From positions 57,921 to 121,920 of the forward strand of contig NZ_JAFREN010000018.1 of assembly GCF_017377505.1 (NCBI RefSeq): DNA of 64,000 nucleotides, given 5' to 3'. Source of the DNA: Enterococcus sp. DIV0212c. Its GTDB lineage: Bacteria > Bacillota > Bacilli > Lactobacillales > Enterococcaceae. The notes under the pieces were generated by a model. That model was not told the DNA's origin and searched no databases. It was given only the letters and a program-made list of their open reading frames with translations. The position numbers were made by a program, and so were the translations under genes. Positions 9,103-17,825 of this stretch are shown here, in pieces (positions within the stretch are counted from its first letter, which is position 1; each line of letters begins with the position of its first letter).

Positions 9103-9567
9103 ATGAACAAATTTGTAAAAGGTGCAGTAGTTGCTGGGTTAGCATTATCTATCGGAGGAACAGGATTTTTAGCAACAGCGACTCAAGCGCATGCTGATTC
9201 TACTCAACTAGTAGATAACACTGCAAAAATCAACGCATTGATCCAAGAAAAACAAGAATTGATCAACAAGAAAAAAGTAAGCAAAAATGGACTAGAACAA
9301 AAAGCTTTAGGTATGCGTATCGGCGAAATCGAACGTGAAATCAAAGCATTGAAAAATGGCAACACAACAGATAGCTCAACTGGAAATACAACAACTCCTG
9401 CAGCTCCAAGCGAAGATACAGCAGCTAAAATCAACGCATTGATCCAAGAAAAACAAGAGTTGATCAACAAGAAAAAAGTATCACGTGATAAAAACGAACA
9501 AAAAGCTTTAGGCAACCAAATCAAAGAAATCGAAAAAGAAATCAAACAATTAAAGAAAAATAAATAA
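9103..9567 (+). CDS. Small secreted protein with two coiled-coil repeats
   Basis: This 154-residue protein has a signal peptide (MNKFVKGAVVAGLALSIGG.. ending in AHA before Asp29) and two near-identical segments of about 40 residues beginning TAKINALIQEKQELINKKKV and ending with (R/K)EIK-type helices, separated by a Ser/Thr/Pro linker. Each repeat is a Lys/Glu-rich heptad helix. No anchor or enzyme motif is present. Strong GGAGGA site, consensus -10 and frequent-codon usage suggest high expression. The function is unknown to me. Confidence 0.8.
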   Translation: MNKFVKGAVVAGLALSIGGTGFLATATQAHADSTQLVDNTAKINALIQEKQELINKKKVSKNGLEQKALGMRIGEIEREIKALKNGNTTDSSTGNTTTPAAPSEDTAAKINALIQEKQELINKKKVSRDKNEQKALGNQIKEIEKEIKQLKKNK

Positions 9568-9605
9568 ATCTCAATGTGTCTATCTAGTCATATTGATGAG
9601 GATTT

Positions 9606-9654
9606 AAATAAAAAGAATGCAGCACCTTTTCAGGTAGCTGCATTCTTTTTATTT
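9606..9654. terminator. Bidirectional terminator
   Basis: Eighteen-base perfect arms (9606-9623 and 9637-9654, inner half GAATGCAGC/GCTGCATTC) flanked by A and T runs, placed between two convergent genes. Confidence 0.85.
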
Positions 9655-9656
9655 AT

Positions 9657-11090
9657 TTAAATCCAAGGACCGATCACTACGGTATAAATGCTCAAAACAA
9701 TACCTGCAAGGATCAGAAGGGTACCTAAAGCGAGTAACGGACTGAATTTTTTTGAACGATTATTTTCTGTGGGTTCTTTTTTGAACAACTTGGATAAAGC
9801 CAAGAACAAAAGTCCTAAAATAATCAGTAATCCGTTAATAAAGAACGTAGATAATCCGGTTTTTTTCTTTCCATTTTTCGACAAAACAGAATTTTGTAAT
9901 GCTTTTAATTTTTTAGCATATTTAAAACTAACACTCGGAGCAGCAACGGTAGAAGATACTTGAGCAAGTCCGTTATCTAGTGTTAATGTGTCTGCAGATA
10001 ATGAAAAAGCAGGCTCAGTATTTTTTTGAATAACGCCATAAAAGTCTTGTTCTAAAATAACGTCTTCTTTGTTTATTGTGTTGTCTCCTTTAGAGAGTAG
10101 CTTTTTATATTCATATGTGGCAAAAGCTCGGTCGAAAATCGCGTTACCAAAGGCATGGCGCTGTAATTCGCCTTCTTGATCTTCCCAATCGCCCACACCT
10201 AACACAATTTCGATTAAGCGAGTCTCTCCTCGTTTAGCGGTTGCAGCATAGTTAAAGCCGCCTGTTGGGCTGGAACCTGTTTTTAAACCATCTGCTCCTT
10301 CGTAACCGTAGGCTAGGCCAGGCAATGAATAGTTGTGGTTTTCTAGTAATTCAGCGTAGGGCGTATTTTCCATGATGGTGATCTGAGTCGGACTTGTATA
10401 AGCGACAGTATCAGGATAATTTTTCAGCAATTGATAAGATAAAATAGCTAAATCTCGAGCAGTAGTCACGTTGTCGGCACGTTGGTCAATGCCTTCTGGT
10501 TTGTAATAGCCGTTGAAAGCTCCTGTTTCAGCACCGCTGCAATTATAAAAAGTTGAGTTTGTCATGCCAAGTTCTTTGGCTTTATCGTTCATCATATGAA
10601 CAAATTTTGCTTCATCATTTGCAGTGACTAGATTGGCTAACATTACAGTTGCAACATTTGACGATTGTACAAGCGTAGCATAAAGCAAGTCCCGAACAGG
10701 GTAATCCACGCCAGAAACAATAGAGTTGTTACTTAGTTCATAAATCTGTGAAATCGCTTGGTCGCTATCTGTTGCTTTAACTGTTGTATCTAAAGTGAAT
10801 TTACCTTGTTCCATTGCTTCAAAAACAAGATAAACAGACATCAATTTGGCAATACTAGCAGGATTCCATTTTAAATCAGGATTATCTTCCCAAAGGACTT
10901 GTCCAGTTTGAGCTTCAATAACGATCGATGCTTTTGGCGTATAAAATTCGTTTGTTTGATAGCCGGCATTTTGTGTGATCGTCAGAATATCTTCTTCGGC
11001 ATAGGCGCTAGTAGCAGTGACGATACCGGAAAAATAGCCTAAGACTAGTAAGAGGGAGCAAATTTTCAGTAAAACGTTTCTTGTTTTCAT
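9657..11090 (-). CDS. dacA: D-alanyl-D-alanine carboxypeptidase (PBP5/DacA family), paralogue 1
   Basis: This 477-residue serine peptidase trims the terminal D-Ala of peptidoglycan stem peptides. The signal peptide ends near AYAEED. Active-site motifs are intact: S79-I-A-K82 (SxxK), SSN in LVQSSNVATVM, and KTG in GLKTGSSPTGG. The C-terminus has two hydrophobic segments (about 412-435 and 455-477) that anchor it in the membrane. A second copy with the same architecture is at 14783-16231 on the same strand, so one ancestral gene was duplicated. Which is the housekeeping enzyme cannot be told from sequence. Confidence 0.92.
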   Translation of the reverse strand: MKTRNVLLKICSLLLVLGYFSGIVTATSAYAEEDILTITQNAGYQTNEFYTPKASIVIEAQTGQVLWEDNPDLKWNPASIAKLMSVYLVFEAMEQGKFTLDTTVKATDSDQAISQIYELSNNSIVSGVDYPVRDLLYATLVQSSNVATVMLANLVTANDEAKFVHMMNDKAKELGMTNSTFYNCSGAETGAFNGYYKPEGIDQRADNVTTARDLAILSYQLLKNYPDTVAYTSPTQITIMENTPYAELLENHNYSLPGLAYGYEGADGLKTGSSPTGGFNYAATAKRGETRLIEIVLGVGDWEDQEGELQRHAFGNAIFDRAFATYEYKKLLSKGDNTINKEDVILEQDFYGVIQKNTEPAFSLSADTLTLDNGLAQVSSTVAAPSVSFKYAKKLKALQNSVLSKNGKKKTGLSTFFINGLLIILGLLFLALSKLFKKEPTENNRSKKFSPLLALGTLLILAGIVLSIYTVVIGPWI

Positions 11091-11552
11091 ATAAACATCC
11101 TTTGTAATTAATCAAGTTCTTTTAATAAAGTGAGCGTAGTTTAAACGCTTTTTTAGCAGAGTGATGAATCAGTGTATTCTAACAGATTTTGTTGTTTGGT
11201 GTTAGAAAAAAGCCAGTTCTTTAAAAAAAATTTACAGAGCTTTCAGGAATAAAAAAAGGAAACGAAGTGGTAATAGACTTTCCTTTGTTAACAACTGAAT
11301 AAAAAATACCAACTTCTATTAAACTATCGTTTTTTGATAAAGTCAACGTTAACTCAAAAGCAATTTTTAGCTTATTTAGTATTACTAGACTTTTAGAGAA
11401 ACTTTCTAGGGTCATGCATGATTAATTATATTAAAAATACAATACTTCTATTTTACGCGAAAAATGAATGGAATTATATAATTTTGGTATATTTTAATAA
11501 AAAGTAATTTTTGTGTAATTTTGGTATACTTTAATTGATGGAGGTGGTCGAA
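11091..11552. other. Intergenic region with a 19-base direct repeat
   Basis: I find no convincing gene in these 462 bases. A 64-codon minus-strand frame at 11221-11415 lacks a ribosome site and a recognisable sequence. AATTTTGGTATATTTTAAT (11480-11498) is repeated with one change at 11517-11535. Both copies contain an extended -10-like TTGGTATA, so duplicated promoter elements for the patatin gene are possible. Confidence 0.4.
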
Positions 11553-13247
11553 ATGAAAATTGAACAAATGGTTGCTTCCGAATGGGGAAGTTTTGCTAGG
11601 CAGATTTCTACAAGTATCCAGTTACTTCCCTTTTATGCAGCACATACTTTAGCTAGACAAGCCTTTAACGAAAAGGTTCGAAATAACTCTGGAACAGCGT
11701 ATGTTATATACAAAGGCAGGGTGCCTTATTTATTTATGACCGTTGAATCAGGCAAAATAACTAATGTGTTGATCCAAGAAACCACTAAAATAAGTTGGAC
11801 ATCGTTTTTTTTAGCTGTGGATAAACTGTTCAAACAAACATTTCAGCCAACGATTACTTTGCTTTTTCCACAGGCGTTGACCTATCACTTACAAGAAGTA
11901 TTTGTAAAGTATGGTTATAAAATCGAGGGAAATAGCTCAGCAAGCAAAGAGTTGACGTATTGCACAGCTTTAGTTTTAGGTGGCGGAGGAGCAAGAGGTG
12001 CGTATCAAATTGGTGTTTGGCAAGCGTTGAAAGAGTTAGCAATTCCCATCCAACTCATTACGGGGACATCGGTTGGTGCGCTGAATGGTGCGTTAGTGTT
12101 GCAAGATGATTTTGAAGCGGCTAAAAATATGTGGGAAAAAATCGATACGCAAAAAATACTATCATTCCCAACCACTGTAACATCCAGTGATACTTTTGGT
12201 GGTTTAATGAGCCAAATTGGTTCGTTTACAATAAATGCGATCCAATCAAACGGGGTTTCTACGCAACCGCTACAAAAGTTGATCGCTGAAACGTTCTCTC
12301 AGGAAATAATGGAGCAAGTGACAACAGATTTTTATTTAGTCACCACTGAATTGCCCAATATGCAGGAAAAAAATATCCATTTTAATACGTGTCAAAGTGA
12401 TCAATGGCAGAATTGGCTGCTTGCCTCAGCTTCATTTTTCCCAGCGATGGCTGCAACAAAAATTGCGGATAAATATTATGTGGATGGTGGCTATCGGAAT
12501 AATATTCCCATAGATATTGCATTGCATAATGGAGCAACAGAATGTATCATCGTTGATGTAAAAGGACCAGGAATCACAAAACCAATTAAAATACCGGCAA
12601 CTTCAAGCTGTCTGACCTTAAAAACACCTTGGTCAATGGGCGCTGTTTTGTTGTTTGATGGGGTTCGTTCGACTCAAAATATTCAATTAGGCTATTTAGA
12701 AACGATGAGAGCTGTTGGTAGAAAATATAGCGGGTATTGGTACACCTTTGATGAAACATTAAGCAATATAGAACAGTTCCAACAAGCCTTTTTTTCTTTT
12801 ATCAAGCAGACCTATCAAATAAAATTATGGGAATCTAGCGCGCAACAAAATAAAATCTGTAAAAAATTGCGTAAATTATATAAAGACAGGGTGTATACTG
12901 AAAACATCGGATTGGTTTTGATTGAGCTGTTGGCAAAAAGTCAGGAAATATCTGCTGCTAAGTTATATACGATTCAAGAGTTAGTGGAGCTTTTGCAGCA
13001 AAGCGGACAGGTAAAGACTGATTTAATAGATACGATCGGCATGATTTCTGTTCAAGAATGGTTAAAGAGATATTATGAGGATTACTTTTTACTTTCCGAC
13101 AAACAACAGTTATCATTGATAACTGAACTGTTACGGGTACAGGCAAAAGAAAAACCTCAAAGGCTGACTTTTTTATTAGATAAATTACCAGCCCAGACGT
13201 TACAAATTTTAATGAGAGAATTTATACAACAAGGAGTGGATGAATAA
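11553..13247 (+). CDS. Patatin-like phospholipase with N- and C-terminal extensions
   Basis: This 564-residue protein has a central patatin domain: oxyanion loop GGGGARGAYQIG, nucleophile elbow GTSVG and catalytic DGG in YVDGGYRNNIP, giving a Ser-Asp dyad acyl hydrolase. About 130 residues precede the domain and about 200 follow it, both without a motif I recognise. The ATG at 11553 is chosen because GGAGGTGG lies six bases upstream. No signal peptide is visible, so it probably works in the cytoplasm or at the membrane face. It overlaps the next gene by one base (TAATG), indicating translational coupling. Confidence 0.85.
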   Translation: MKIEQMVASEWGSFARQISTSIQLLPFYAAHTLARQAFNEKVRNNSGTAYVIYKGRVPYLFMTVESGKITNVLIQETTKISWTSFFLAVDKLFKQTFQPTITLLFPQALTYHLQEVFVKYGYKIEGNSSASKELTYCTALVLGGGGARGAYQIGVWQALKELAIPIQLITGTSVGALNGALVLQDDFEAAKNMWEKIDTQKILSFPTTVTSSDTFGGLMSQIGSFTINAIQSNGVSTQPLQKLIAETFSQEIMEQVTTDFYLVTTELPNMQEKNIHFNTCQSDQWQNWLLASASFFPAMAATKIADKYYVDGGYRNNIPIDIALHNGATECIIVDVKGPGITKPIKIPATSSCLTLKTPWSMGAVLLFDGVRSTQNIQLGYLETMRAVGRKYSGYWYTFDETLSNIEQFQQAFFSFIKQTYQIKLWESSAQQNKICKKLRKLYKDRVYTENIGLVLIELLAKSQEISAAKLYTIQELVELLQQSGQVKTDLIDTIGMISVQEWLKRYYEDYFLLSDKQQLSLITELLRVQAKEKPQRLTFLLDKLPAQTLQILMREFIQQGVDE

Positions 13248-13465
13248 TGGCACAAGAATTTTCGTATGAAATTGTAGAAGAAATCGCAGTATTATCTGAA
13301 AACGCCCAAGGTTGGCGTAAAGAATTTAATTTGGTGAGTTGGAATGGCCGTCCGCCAAAATTTGATTTGAGAGATTGGTCTGCTGATCATGAAAAAATGG
13401 GTAAAGGAATCACACTGACCAATGAGGAATTTGAGATTTTATCTAAAGCGCTAAAATCCATGTAG
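13247..13465 (+). CDS. YdbC-like PC4-family single-stranded-DNA-binding protein
   Basis: This 72-residue protein matches the short bacterial PC4-type proteins represented by Lactococcus YdbC, as recalled from the family: EIAVLSENAQGWRKEFNLVSWNGRPPKFDLRDWS..HEKMGKGITLTNEEFE. The beta-sheet part binds single-stranded nucleic acid and the C-terminal helix dimerises. Its start codon overlaps the stop of the patatin gene, and yicC follows after 16 bases. The cellular role is not established. Confidence 0.8.
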   Translation: MAQEFSYEIVEEIAVLSENAQGWRKEFNLVSWNGRPPKFDLRDWSADHEKMGKGITLTNEEFEILSKALKSM

Positions 13466-13481
13466 AGAGGACACCCTGTCA

Positions 13482-14366
13482 ATGAAAAGTATGACTGGTT
13501 TTGGAAAAGAAACATTTTTAAACGATACGTACCAAATTGATGTAGAGATCAAAAGTGTCAATCAACGCTTTTTGGATATTCAATTACGGATGCCAAAAGA
13601 GGTTAATCCATATGAGATGGCTATTCGCCAATTGATAAAAGACACTTTGCAACGTGGTCGGATCGAAGCCTATATCAATATCAAACAAACTGGTAGCGGC
13701 AATAAAGAAGTAGTCGTCCATTGGACGCTGATCCATCAATTATTAGGAGAAGTTCAAGATGAGCTGGCGGCCAAGTATCCCCAAGCGAAATTTGATCCTG
13801 CACAAAACATCAACCAATTACTAAACAATTCTGATTATGTTGAAGTCACAGAAAAGCAGGAAGCAGATGAGACGTTTGGTTTGTTGGTTTTAGATAGTGT
13901 GAAAAAAGCGGTTGAACGAATTGATGCCAGTCGTCTGCAAGAAGGGCTGAAAATTCAGAAAATCTTAACGGTCTATGGTCAAGATTTCATCAATTTGGTT
14001 TCTGAATTAACAGGATTTGTCACTATTTATGAAAAAGACTATCGAGAAAAATTTGAAACAAAGCTGAATGATTGGCTAGGCAATCAAGTCGATGAAGCAC
14101 GTTTGTTGACGGAATTGGCGATTTTACTTGAAAAAGGGGATATCCATGAAGAATTAGATCGTTTAGCGATTCATGTGGATAAACTACAGGAATTGTTGAT
14201 CCAAACTGAACCTGTCGGCCGGGAGTTAGATTTTCTGATTCAGGAGATGAATCGTGAAGTCAATACGATCGGTTCAAAATCTAGCCCGATTGAAATTAAA
14301 AATATCGTTGTACAGATGAAAACGATTCTGGAAAAAATTCGTGAACAAATTCAAAATGTCGAATAA
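13482..14366 (+). CDS. yicC: YicC-family endoribonuclease
   Basis: This 294-residue protein has the characteristic start MKSMTGFGKE, then EIKSVNQRFLDIQLRMP, and the C-terminal conserved block GRELDFLIQEMNREVNTIGSKS (about 246-267) followed by VVQMKTILEKIREQIQN. YicC proteins are oligomeric RNases. The family usually sits near gmk, and here gmk lies about 2 kb downstream. Confidence 0.92.
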   Translation: MKSMTGFGKETFLNDTYQIDVEIKSVNQRFLDIQLRMPKEVNPYEMAIRQLIKDTLQRGRIEAYINIKQTGSGNKEVVVHWTLIHQLLGEVQDELAAKYPQAKFDPAQNINQLLNNSDYVEVTEKQEADETFGLLVLDSVKKAVERIDASRLQEGLKIQKILTVYGQDFINLVSELTGFVTIYEKDYREKFETKLNDWLGNQVDEARLLTELAILLEKGDIHEELDRLAIHVDKLQELLIQTEPVGRELDFLIQEMNREVNTIGSKSSPIEIKNIVVQMKTILEKIREQIQNVE

Positions 14367-14436
14367 TAGAAAATAGTTTGTGATTCCATCTTTTAAAGCT
14401 ATAATTAAAGAGAAGAAAGCAAAGAGGTGAATAATT

Positions 14437-14724
14437 ATGTCAAATTATTATGATGTTACGTTCCATGAACTAAGCGGAAAATCGGTTGTAAAAAGAGAAG
14501 TTATTTCTGATAAAGAACCCTTCGATGCATGGCAAGATGCCTGTGTTTCTTTTACAGATGAAGTATTGAATATTCGTGTAAATGAAGAGGCCTTTGTTTC
14601 ATTGAATCGTCGATATGTTGTTCGGATCGACGTAGAAGAAGTCGATGGACCTGTGGATAAACAAATCAAGCGCCATGATGAAATTATGGGTGTTGTAAAT
14701 ACCTTATCAAATATGGGATTCTAA
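14437..14724 (+). CDS. Conserved hypothetical protein, 95 aa
   Basis: This small soluble acidic protein begins MSNYYDVTFHELSGKSV after AAAGAGGTGA. No signal peptide, membrane segment or catalytic motif is visible. Alternating hydrophobic strands and a C-terminal helix (KRHDEIMGVVNTLSNMGF) suggest a compact alpha/beta fold. I do not recognise it. It is a stand-alone gene ending in a strong terminator. Confidence 0.65.
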   Translation: MSNYYDVTFHELSGKSVVKREVISDKEPFDAWQDACVSFTDEVLNIRVNEEAFVSLNRRYVVRIDVEEVDGPVDKQIKRHDEIMGVVNTLSNMGF

Positions 14725-14735
14725 TCGAAACGAAT

Positions 14736-14783
14736 AATAAAGGTGAGAAAAGCGGAATTTCGCTCTTCTCACCTTTATTTTTT
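14736..14783. terminator. Bidirectional terminator
   Basis: AATAAAGGTGAGAA (14736-14749) pairs perfectly with TTCTCACCTTTATT (14766-14779), then T-run. It separates the convergent 95-aa gene and second dacA-type gene. Confidence 0.85.
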
Positions 14784-16231
14784 TATAAAAAGATAAATAC
14801 GCCGACTGCTGAAAGTAATAAAATAGCACCTAATAAAAACAATAGACGAGTTGTCGGTGTTGAAGTTTTGCGGCTGCCTCTTCTTTCACCAGCGATTCGT
14901 TTTCTAAATATCCTAGATAAAATAATAGCTAGGAAACCTCCTACAGCTAAAATAGCCGTAATTGCATAGTTAGGTTCTTCTTTTTTTGTTGTTGAAGTTT
15001 GAGGGAGTATCTTTTTTTCTTGTTTGGCAGATGAACTAGCCACTGTTTTTTCTTCGGACTCTTTATAATTGACCGTTTGAACAGGAATCGTTGGTGACAC
15101 TTGACCTAGTTCGTTGCGTAAAGATAATTTACCATTTTCTAGTGTGAAACTAGGTGAGGTATTCTTTTTAACAAATCCGTAAAAATCCTGCTCTAGATCG
15201 ATTTCTTTATTGTCGATTGTATTTGGACCTTTAGAAAGTAATTTTTTATGTTCATAGGTAGAAAAGGCATGATCTAAGATCGCATTGCCGGCTAAGTGTC
15301 GCTCATATTCGCCTTCTTGGTCTGACCAATCACCGACACCTAAAATAACTTCAATGAGTCTAGTATCTCCTTTTTTGGCAGTAGCGATATAGTTGAAGCC
15401 TCCCGTTGGACTTGAGCCGGTTTTTAATCCATCGACCCCTTCATAGCCGTATTTTGCACCTGGCAACGAGTAATTGTAGGTTTCAAAAGTTTCTTCGTAA
15501 GGCGTATTTGCCATAGTTGTGACAACGGGTTTATTTGTGAATTGTAAAACGTCAGGGTATTTTTTAATTAAATTATACGTTAAAACAGCCAAGTCTCTAG
15601 CAGTTGATTTATTATCGCCATCTGGATCGATGCCTGGTGCTTGGTAAAATCCGCCAAAAGCACTGATTTGGGCACCGCTGGAGTTAAAGTAAGTGGTATT
15701 TGTCATACCCAATTCTGCCGCTTTCTCATTCATCTTACGAATGAAACCAGCTTCATCGTTGTCAGAAACTAGATTTGCTATCATTAGCGTGGCAACGTTT
15801 GAAGAAGGTACCACCGCCATTGTGATTAGATCGCGCACAGGATAATCAACACCTAAGGCAATTTTATTATTGCTTAAGGCGTATATTTGAGAAATATTGA
15901 CATATTTTTCGGTTGTTTTAACTGTTGTATCTAGGTTGAATTTACCTTGTTCCATTGCTTCAAAAGCCAAATACATAGTCATGACTTTGGCAATACTTGC
16001 TGGGCTCCATGATAAATCAGGTTGATCTTCCCATAAAATCTGACCAGAATCGGCATCAATGACAATCGAGGCTTTTGGTCGATAACCTTCTTTTATAGGA
16101 TAACCTGATTTTTTTGCAAATTCCATTAGGTCTTCTTCTGCATAACTTGTTTGCGCAAAACCTCCAAATAAAATACAAGCAGCAAGTAAGAAAGCGGTCG
16201 TGGCTTTCCAAAATCTTTTTTTAATGAACAT
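14783..16231 (-). CDS. D-alanyl-D-alanine carboxypeptidase (PBP5/DacA family), paralogue 2
   Basis: This 482-residue paralogue of the protein at 9657-11090 has the signal peptide ending SYAEED, S79-I-A-K82, SSN (VVPSSNVATLM), KTGSSPTGG, and a C-terminal Ser/Thr linker with two hydrophobic segments. The catalytic domains match in layout residue for residue, while the linker and tail differ. Both enzymes look active. Two such copies so close together suggest redundancy or growth-phase division of labour in peptidoglycan trimming. Confidence 0.92.
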   Translation of the reverse strand: MFIKKRFWKATTAFLLAACILFGGFAQTSYAEEDLMEFAKKSGYPIKEGYRPKASIVIDADSGQILWEDQPDLSWSPASIAKVMTMYLAFEAMEQGKFNLDTTVKTTEKYVNISQIYALSNNKIALGVDYPVRDLITMAVVPSSNVATLMIANLVSDNDEAGFIRKMNEKAAELGMTNTTYFNSSGAQISAFGGFYQAPGIDPDGDNKSTARDLAVLTYNLIKKYPDVLQFTNKPVVTTMANTPYEETFETYNYSLPGAKYGYEGVDGLKTGSSPTGGFNYIATAKKGDTRLIEVILGVGDWSDQEGEYERHLAGNAILDHAFSTYEHKKLLSKGPNTIDNKEIDLEQDFYGFVKKNTSPSFTLENGKLSLRNELGQVSPTIPVQTVNYKESEEKTVASSSAKQEKKILPQTSTTKKEEPNYAITAILAVGGFLAIILSRIFRKRIAGERRGSRKTSTPTTRLLFLLGAILLLSAVGVFIFL

Positions 16232-16488
16232 AAAGTTAAATCCCTTCGTTTTTTATACATCAATTTCTGCGGGGAGAAGTTGCCAGAGTATAAAAGTGCG
16301 TAATAACTTTATTTTACTTGAAAAGTGGGTAAAGTGTATACTTTTTTTGCAAATATTTTTGTAATAGAGGTGACAATTTTGATAGATAGAAAAGTATATT
16401 CGTTTTTTGAAAATATTAAGCAATAAAGCCTTGAAAATTACTGAAAAAAAGTGCATTATAGAAGTAATACTTAAAAGACATATTTTGA

Positions 16489-17115
<627 letters not shown>

Positions 17116-17119
17116 CCTT

Positions 17120-17425
17120 ATGATGCTAAAACCATCTATTGACTCATTATTAAAAGAAGTACCATCAAAATATTCTCTTGTGATCTTAGCAAGCAAACGT
17201 GCCCACGAATTAGATGAAGGTGCACAACCAACACTTGAAAGTTTTGAATCTGTGAAAAGCGTAGGTCAAGCATTAGAAGAAATCGACGCTGCAACAGTAA
17301 TCAACGATCCACGCCCAGAAGAAAAACGCGAAAGAATGCGTATGGCAAAAGAAGAACAAAAAATGAGACATGAACAAGAACAAAAAGAACTTGAAAATCG
17401 CATCCGCGAAGAGAAAAAAATGTAA
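17120..17425 (+). CDS. rpoZ: DNA-directed RNA polymerase omega subunit
   Basis: This 101-residue omega subunit contains [19 protein letters not shown], where the family helix holds the beta-prime C-terminus, and a long charged C-terminal helix. It is co-transcribed with gmk. Either ATG of the MM start could be used. Confidence 0.95.
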   Translation: MMLKPSIDSLLKEVPSKYSLVILASKRAHELDEGAQPTLESFESVKSVGQALEEIDAATVINDPRPEEKRERMRMAKEEQKMRHEQEQKELENRIREEKKM

Positions 17426-17504
17426 TATAAACCAACTAAGATATACCATTCTGAAGGCAAGTGAATGCGGCGAACTTTGAGTACGTCACATACTTGACTA
17501 AAGA

Positions 17505-17568
17505 AAAAAACGATTGATTTTCTTTTATTAGCAGTAAATCACTGCTTTAAGAAATCAGTCGTTTTTTA
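17505..17568 (+). terminator. Terminator after gmk-rpoZ
   Basis: AAAAAACGATTGATTT (17505-17520) pairs with AAATCAGTCGTTTTTT (17552-17567), with an inner AGCAGT/ACTGCT helix and a T-run. The remaining 250 bases before priA contain no gene. TTTAGA and TATAAT with 17-base spacing near 17690-17725 may be the priA promoter. Confidence 0.75.
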
Positions 17569-17825
17569 GATTTAATGTTTAGTTCAAGCAAATGTTATAG
17601 CTTTAAGCGGTAAGTACGCTTGTATCTCTATCAAATCAATATAGCTATGTTTCTTGATCCCTGCATAATTAATTAAATAGGTCATTTTTAAGTTTAGATT
17701 GATAGCCTCTAGAGGTATAATCTATTTGAAACAGAAATAAAGGACACAAGACAAATACTTGATTCTTTAGTACAATAAGCAAAGAAATGAACAATAGGAT
17801 GATTTTAGAGAGCGGAGGAATGTTT

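Noticed and set aside
11221..11415. 64-codon minus-strand frame between dacA and the patatin gene
   Set aside because: A+T-rich frame without a ribosome site or family resemblance; probably chance.
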